NCBI GenBank assembly: GCA_002470165.1
Contig: DKNF01000269.1
Coordinates: forward strand, 1-13,104
Direction of reading: 5' to 3'
Length of the DNA: 13,104 bases
Source of the DNA: Betaproteobacteria bacterium UBA7395
GTDB lineage: Bacteria > Pseudomonadota > Gammaproteobacteria > Burkholderiales > Rhodocyclaceae
Part shown: piece after piece, positions 9,881-13,104 of the stretch
Numbering within the stretch: position 1 is the first letter of the stretch
How the letters are laid out: each line of letters opens with the position of its first letter
The notes under the pieces: generated by a model
Seen by the model: the letters and a program-made list of their open reading frames with translations, nothing else
Told to the model about the DNA's origin: nothing
Databases searched by the model: none
Position numbers and translations under genes: made by a program

Positions 9881-10935
9881 TTGGCAATTTCCGTACAGAG
9901 ATTGACCACGTCCAGCGTGGCCTCCGGCTTGGCCAGGCTGCGGGCCTTTTCCGCCATTTCCTGAAGCTGGCCGCGCGAATAGTTGCGGATCAGGGCGATG
10001 GCTTCCGGCGTCAGTTCGCTTTGCGGCAGCAGGAAGGCGCCGCCGACATTGACCAGGAAACGGGCATTGCCGGTCTGGTGGTCATCCACGGCATGCGGGA
10101 AGGGCACCAGGATGCTGGCCACGCCGACCGCCGCCAGTTCCGCCACGGTCAACGCCCCGGCGCGGCAGATGACCAGATCGGCCCATTCGTAGGCGCCGGC
10201 CATGTCCTCGATGAACGGCACGCAGTGCGCCTGCACCCCGGCCGCCGCGTAGGCCGCCTTGAGCGCGTCGATATGCTTCTCGCCGGCCTGGTGGACGATC
10301 TGCGGCAACTGGTCGGCCGCCAGCAGGGCCATGCCCCTGGGCACCGCTTCGTTGAGCGCCTGCGCGCCCAGACTGCCGCCGATGATCAGTACGCGCAGTG
10401 CGCCCTCGCGCCCGGCAAAGCGCTCGGCCGGCGGCGCCACGGCGGAGATTTCCGGACGCACCGGATTGCCCAGCCAGATGCCCTTCTTCAGCACGTCCGG
10501 AAAACCGGTGGCGATGCGCTCGGCAACGCCGGCGAGTACCTTGTTGGCCAACCCGGCGACCGAGTTCTGTTCGTGCAGTACCAGCGGCACGCCCGCGAGC
10601 GCCGCCATCATGCCACCCGGGAACGTGATGTAGCCGCCCATGCCCAGCACCACATCCGGCCTGACCTGGCGGATCGCCTGCCAGCCCTGCCAGAAGCCGC
10701 GCAACAGGTTGACCGGCAGCAGCAGCTTGCGCAGCAGGCCCTTGCCGCGCAGGGCGGAGAATTTGACCCAGACCATTTCGAAACCGTGCTGCGGCACCAG
10801 GCGGGCCTCCATGCCCTCCGGGTTGCCCAGCCAGACGACCCGCCAGCCGGCTTCGCGCATCTTGTGGGCGACGGCCAGCGCCGGGAAGATGTGGCCGCCG
10901 GTACCGCCGGCCATGATCATGATGGTTTTGCTCAT
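9877..10935 (-). CDS. murG: Lipid II synthase MurG (GlcNAc transferase)
   Basis: MurG transfers GlcNAc from UDP-GlcNAc to lipid I, making lipid II on the inner face of the membrane. The protein has 352 residues (E. coli 355). It has two GT-B Rossmann domains. The N-terminal acceptor-side loops are [16 protein letters not shown] (8-23) and [11 protein letters not shown] (98-108), plus HEQN (121-124). The C-terminal donor side has [11 protein letters not shown] (186-196), [10 protein letters not shown] (257-266) and PHAVDDHQ (280-287). The hydrophobic and basic stretch [16 protein letters not shown] (65-80) is the expected membrane-association patch. It overlaps ftsW by ATGA, and a GGAGGG within the ftsW end supports the start. 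Confidence 0.99.
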
Positions 10936-12095
10936 AACTTCCCTCCGCGCATCAATTGCCTATTCTCCCAATCCACCCGCAGGAGAATGGCCAGTGCCAC
11001 GCAGTTGGCGAGGATGCCCGAGCCGCCGAAGCTCATCAGCGGCAGGGTGAGGCCCTTGGTCGGCAGCAGGCCGACGTTCACGCCCATGTTGATGAAGGAC
11101 TGCACGCCCAGCCAGATGCCGATGCCCATGGCGACCAATGCCGGGTACAGGCGGTCGAGTTGCACGCACTGGCGGCCGATGGCGAAGGCGCGCTGGACCA
11201 GCACGGCGAACAGTGCGATCACGGTCAGTACGCCGACGAAACCCAGTTCCTCGCCGATCACGGCAAGCAGGAAATCGGTATGTGCTTCCGGCAGGTAGAA
11301 CAGTTTCTCGACGCTGGCGCCGAGTCCGACGCCGAACAGTTCGCCGCGACCGAAGGCGATCAGCGAATGGGAGAGTTGATAGCCACGGCCGAAGGCATCG
11401 GCCCACGGGTCCATGAAGCCGAAGATGCGGTCACGCCGGTAGGGCGAGACGATGATCATGATCGCGAAGGCGATCAGCAGGCCGACGATCAGCAGTGCGA
11501 ACATGCGTGCCTTCAACCCGCCGAGGAAGAGGATGCCCATGGCGATCGAGATGATCACGACGAAGGCGCCGAAATCCGGCTCCTTGAGCAGCAGGATGCC
11601 GACCAGCGCCATCGCGCCGAACATCGGCAGGAAAGCTTGCTTCAGGTCGTGCATGACGTTGATCTTGCGGATCGTGTAGTCGGCCGCGTAGAGCACGGCG
11701 AACAGTTTCATCAGTTCGGACGGCTGCAGGTTGGCGAAGCCGAGCGGCAGCCAGCGACGGGCGCCATTGACGTCCTTGCCGATGCCGGGAATGAGCACGA
11801 TGGCCAGCAGCAGGACGCCGATCATGAACAGCACCGGCGCATATTTCTGCCACACCGTCAGCGGCAGCTGGAAGGCGACCGCGCCGGCGACCAGCCCGAT
11901 GCACAGGAAAATCGTGTGCCGGATCAGGTAGTAGGCCGGCTGGTTGTTGGTGAAGCGGCCGGCCTCGGCAATTGCGATCGACGCCGAATAGACCATCACC
12001 AGCCCGCCGAGCAGGAGCAGCAGCGCCGACCACAGCAAGGCGTGGTCGATTTCGGCCAGTTGCTGGCGCGGCGAGTCGAGCGCGGACAGCATCAT
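10932..12095 (-). CDS. ftsW: Septal peptidoglycan polymerase FtsW (SEDS family)
   Basis: FtsW is the SEDS glycosyltransferase that polymerises lipid II at the septum together with the transpeptidase FtsI. The protein has 387 residues and about ten membrane spans. The short cytoplasmic N-terminus (1-17) precedes the first span, [20 protein letters not shown]. Family motifs visible are [19 protein letters not shown] (112-130), KEPDFGAF (171-178) and [20 protein letters not shown] (267-286), which contains the expected catalytic Asp (D274). The C-terminal signature [19 protein letters not shown] (342-360) is also present. The ATG at 12093-12095 overlaps the murD stop; the adjacent second ATG is an equally possible start (protein one residue shorter). 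Confidence 0.98.
   Translation of the reverse strand: MMLSALDSPRQQLAEIDHALLWSALLLLLGGLVMVYSASIAIAEAGRFTNNQPAYYLIRHTIFLCIGLVAGAVAFQLPLTVWQKYAPVLFMIGVLLLAIVLIPGIGKDVNGARRWLPLGFANLQPSELMKLFAVLYAADYTIRKINVMHDLKQAFLPMFGAMALVGILLLKEPDFGAFVVIISIAMGILFLGGLKARMFALLIVGLLIAFAIMIIVSPYRRDRIFGFMDPWADAFGRGYQLSHSLIAFGRGELFGVGLGASVEKLFYLPEAHTDFLLAVIGEELGFVGVLTVIALFAVLVQRAFAIGRQCVQLDRLYPALVAMGIGIWLGVQSFINMGVNVGLLPTKGLTLPLMSFGGSGILANCVALAILLRVDWENRQLMRGGKL
10941..10946 (-). promoter_or_regulatory. Shine-Dalgarno of murG within the ftsW 3' end
   Basis: GGAGGG on the minus strand, 5 nt before the murG ATG. It is embedded in the last codons of ftsW and supports direct initiation as well as coupling. Confidence 0.7.
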
Positions 12096-13104
12096 GGCTT
12101 CAGCCCTCCGACCGCGTCGATGAAGGCTTGCGCGCGGTGCGCGTAGTTGCGGTACATGTCGAGGCTGGCACAGGCCGGCGACAGCAGCACACAGTCGCCC
12201 GGCTCGGCGCGGGCGGTCAGCCAGCGCACGGCGGCTTCCATGTCGCCGACGATGCAGGTCGGCACGCCACTACCTTCGATGGCCATGCCGATCGCCGCGG
12301 CGTCGCGGCCGATCAGCGCGACCGCACGGCCGTGCTCGGCCAGTGCCGCCTTGAGCGGAGAAAAGTCCTGGCCCTTGCCGTCGCCGCCCAGGACGATGGC
12401 GACCTTGCGCCCCATGCCCTCGATCGCCGCCAGCGTGGCGCCGACGTTGGTGCCCTTGGAGTCGTCGACATACAACACGCCGCCGATCTCGGCGACGGTT
12501 TCGACCCGATGCGGCAGGCCGCGGAATGCCTTCAGCGGTTCGATCAGGCGCTGCGGCGCAACACCGACGGCCTCGCACAAGGCCAGTGCGGCCATCGCGT
12601 TGGCGGCGTTGTGCAGACCACTCAGTTGCAGGTCGGCCAACGCGACCAGCGCCTCGCCGCCGCGCACGATCGCGCCGTCGACCAATCCGTAGTCGGTCCC
12701 GCGCGGCGCCGCATTGAGGCCGAAAGTGACCATCTTGCGACCGCAGCGGCCGTTGGCCATCGACCAATCATCGTCGCGGTTGAGGATCATCGCGCCTTTG
12801 CCCTGGAAGACGCGCGACTTGGCCGCCGCGTATTCGGCCAGGCTACCGTCGTAGCGGTCGAGATGGTCTTCCGAGAGGTTGAGCACGGTAGCCGCCGCGG
12901 CATTCAGGTGATGCGTGGTTTCCAGCTGGAAGCTCGACAGTTCGAGCACCCAGACCGCAGGCAGATTGCTGGCATCCTGCGCATCCATCAGCGCATCGAG
13001 CGCCGACGGCGAGATGTTGCCGCAGGCGATGGCCGGCACACCGGCACCGTTGAGCAGGTGGGCGGTCAGCGCGGTGGTCGTGGTCTTGCCGTTGCTGCCG
13101 GTGA
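12092..13104 (-). CDS. murD: UDP-N-acetylmuramoyl-L-alanine--D-glutamate ligase (5' end outside window)
   Basis: MurD is the cytoplasmic ligase that adds D-glutamate to UDP-MurNAc-L-Ala. The gene enters from the window edge: the frame already reads [10 protein letters not shown] (P-loop) at 13102, so roughly the first 110 residues, the UDP-binding domain, are missing. The 336 visible residues hold the rest. They include [11 protein letters not shown], the [10 protein letters not shown] motif, [13 protein letters not shown] in the substrate-binding region, [11 protein letters not shown], and the C-terminal [20 protein letters not shown], which is diagnostic of MurD. An internal ATG at 13037-13039 lies after the P-loop and is not the true start. 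The stop overlaps the ftsW start (ATGA). Confidence 0.98.
   Translation of the reverse strand, partial: TGSNGKTTTTALTAHLLNGAGVPAIACGNISPSALDALMDAQDASNLPAVWVLELSSFQLETTHHLNAAAATVLNLSEDHLDRYDGSLAEYAAAKSRVFQGKGAMILNRDDDWSMANGRCGRKMVTFGLNAAPRGTDYGLVDGAIVRGGEALVALADLQLSGLHNAANAMAALALCEAVGVAPQRLIEPLKAFRGLPHRVETVAEIGGVLYVDDSKGTNVGATLAAIEGMGRKVAIVLGGDGKGQDFSPLKAALAEHGRAVALIGRDAAAIGMAIEGSGVPTCIVGDMEAAVRWLTARAEPGDCVLLSPACASLDMYRNYAHRAQAFIDAVGGLKP

Overview
This is a high-GC window (well above 60% by eye) from the chromosome of a betaproteobacterium. The Rhodocyclales (Azoarcus/Dechloromonas relatives) are my best guess, but that is inferred from gene order and general protein character, not from a search. 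It covers the distal half of the division and cell wall (dcw) cluster and runs into the secA locus. All genes but one lie on the minus strand, so transcription runs from high to low coordinates. I see no rRNA, tRNA, CRISPR array, insertion sequence, prophage or other sign of transferred DNA.

Layout in the direction of transcription. From 13104 down to 4387: murD (5' end outside the window), ftsW, murG, murC, ddl, ftsQ, ftsA, ftsZ. The first four junctions are exact 4-base ATGA stop/start overlaps. The next gaps are 8 bp (ddl-ftsQ), 4 bp (ftsQ-ftsA) and 35 bp (ftsA-ftsZ). These genes make the peptidoglycan precursor lipid II (MurD, Ddl, MurC, MurG), polymerise septal glycan (FtsW), and build the division machine (FtsQ, FtsA, FtsZ). 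A strong 11-bp-stem hairpin lies in the 91-bp gap after ftsZ. Then come lpxC (committed step of lipid A synthesis) and a 62-residue two-span membrane protein of unknown function.

From 3198 down to 1 the pattern changes. The only plus-strand gene, a DUF721/DciA-family gene at 2764-3198, overlaps the small membrane gene tail to tail by 14 bp. It also sits head to head with an M23 peptidase gene, with only 10 bp between the two start codons. An AT-rich patch inside the DciA gene (about 41% GC over 100 bp by hand count) carries minus-strand promoter-like sequence that could serve the peptidase gene. The peptidase gene is followed by a perfect 20-bp palindrome, a good extended -10 promoter candidate, and secA (first 575 residues visible).

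The proteins are ordinary, complete housekeeping proteins with their key residues intact. I do not see an undescribed defence or mobile system. The points worth a second look are the small membrane protein, the tight lpxC/DciA/M23/secA arrangement with antisense potential, the hairpin and palindrome, and secA regulation without a visible SecM.
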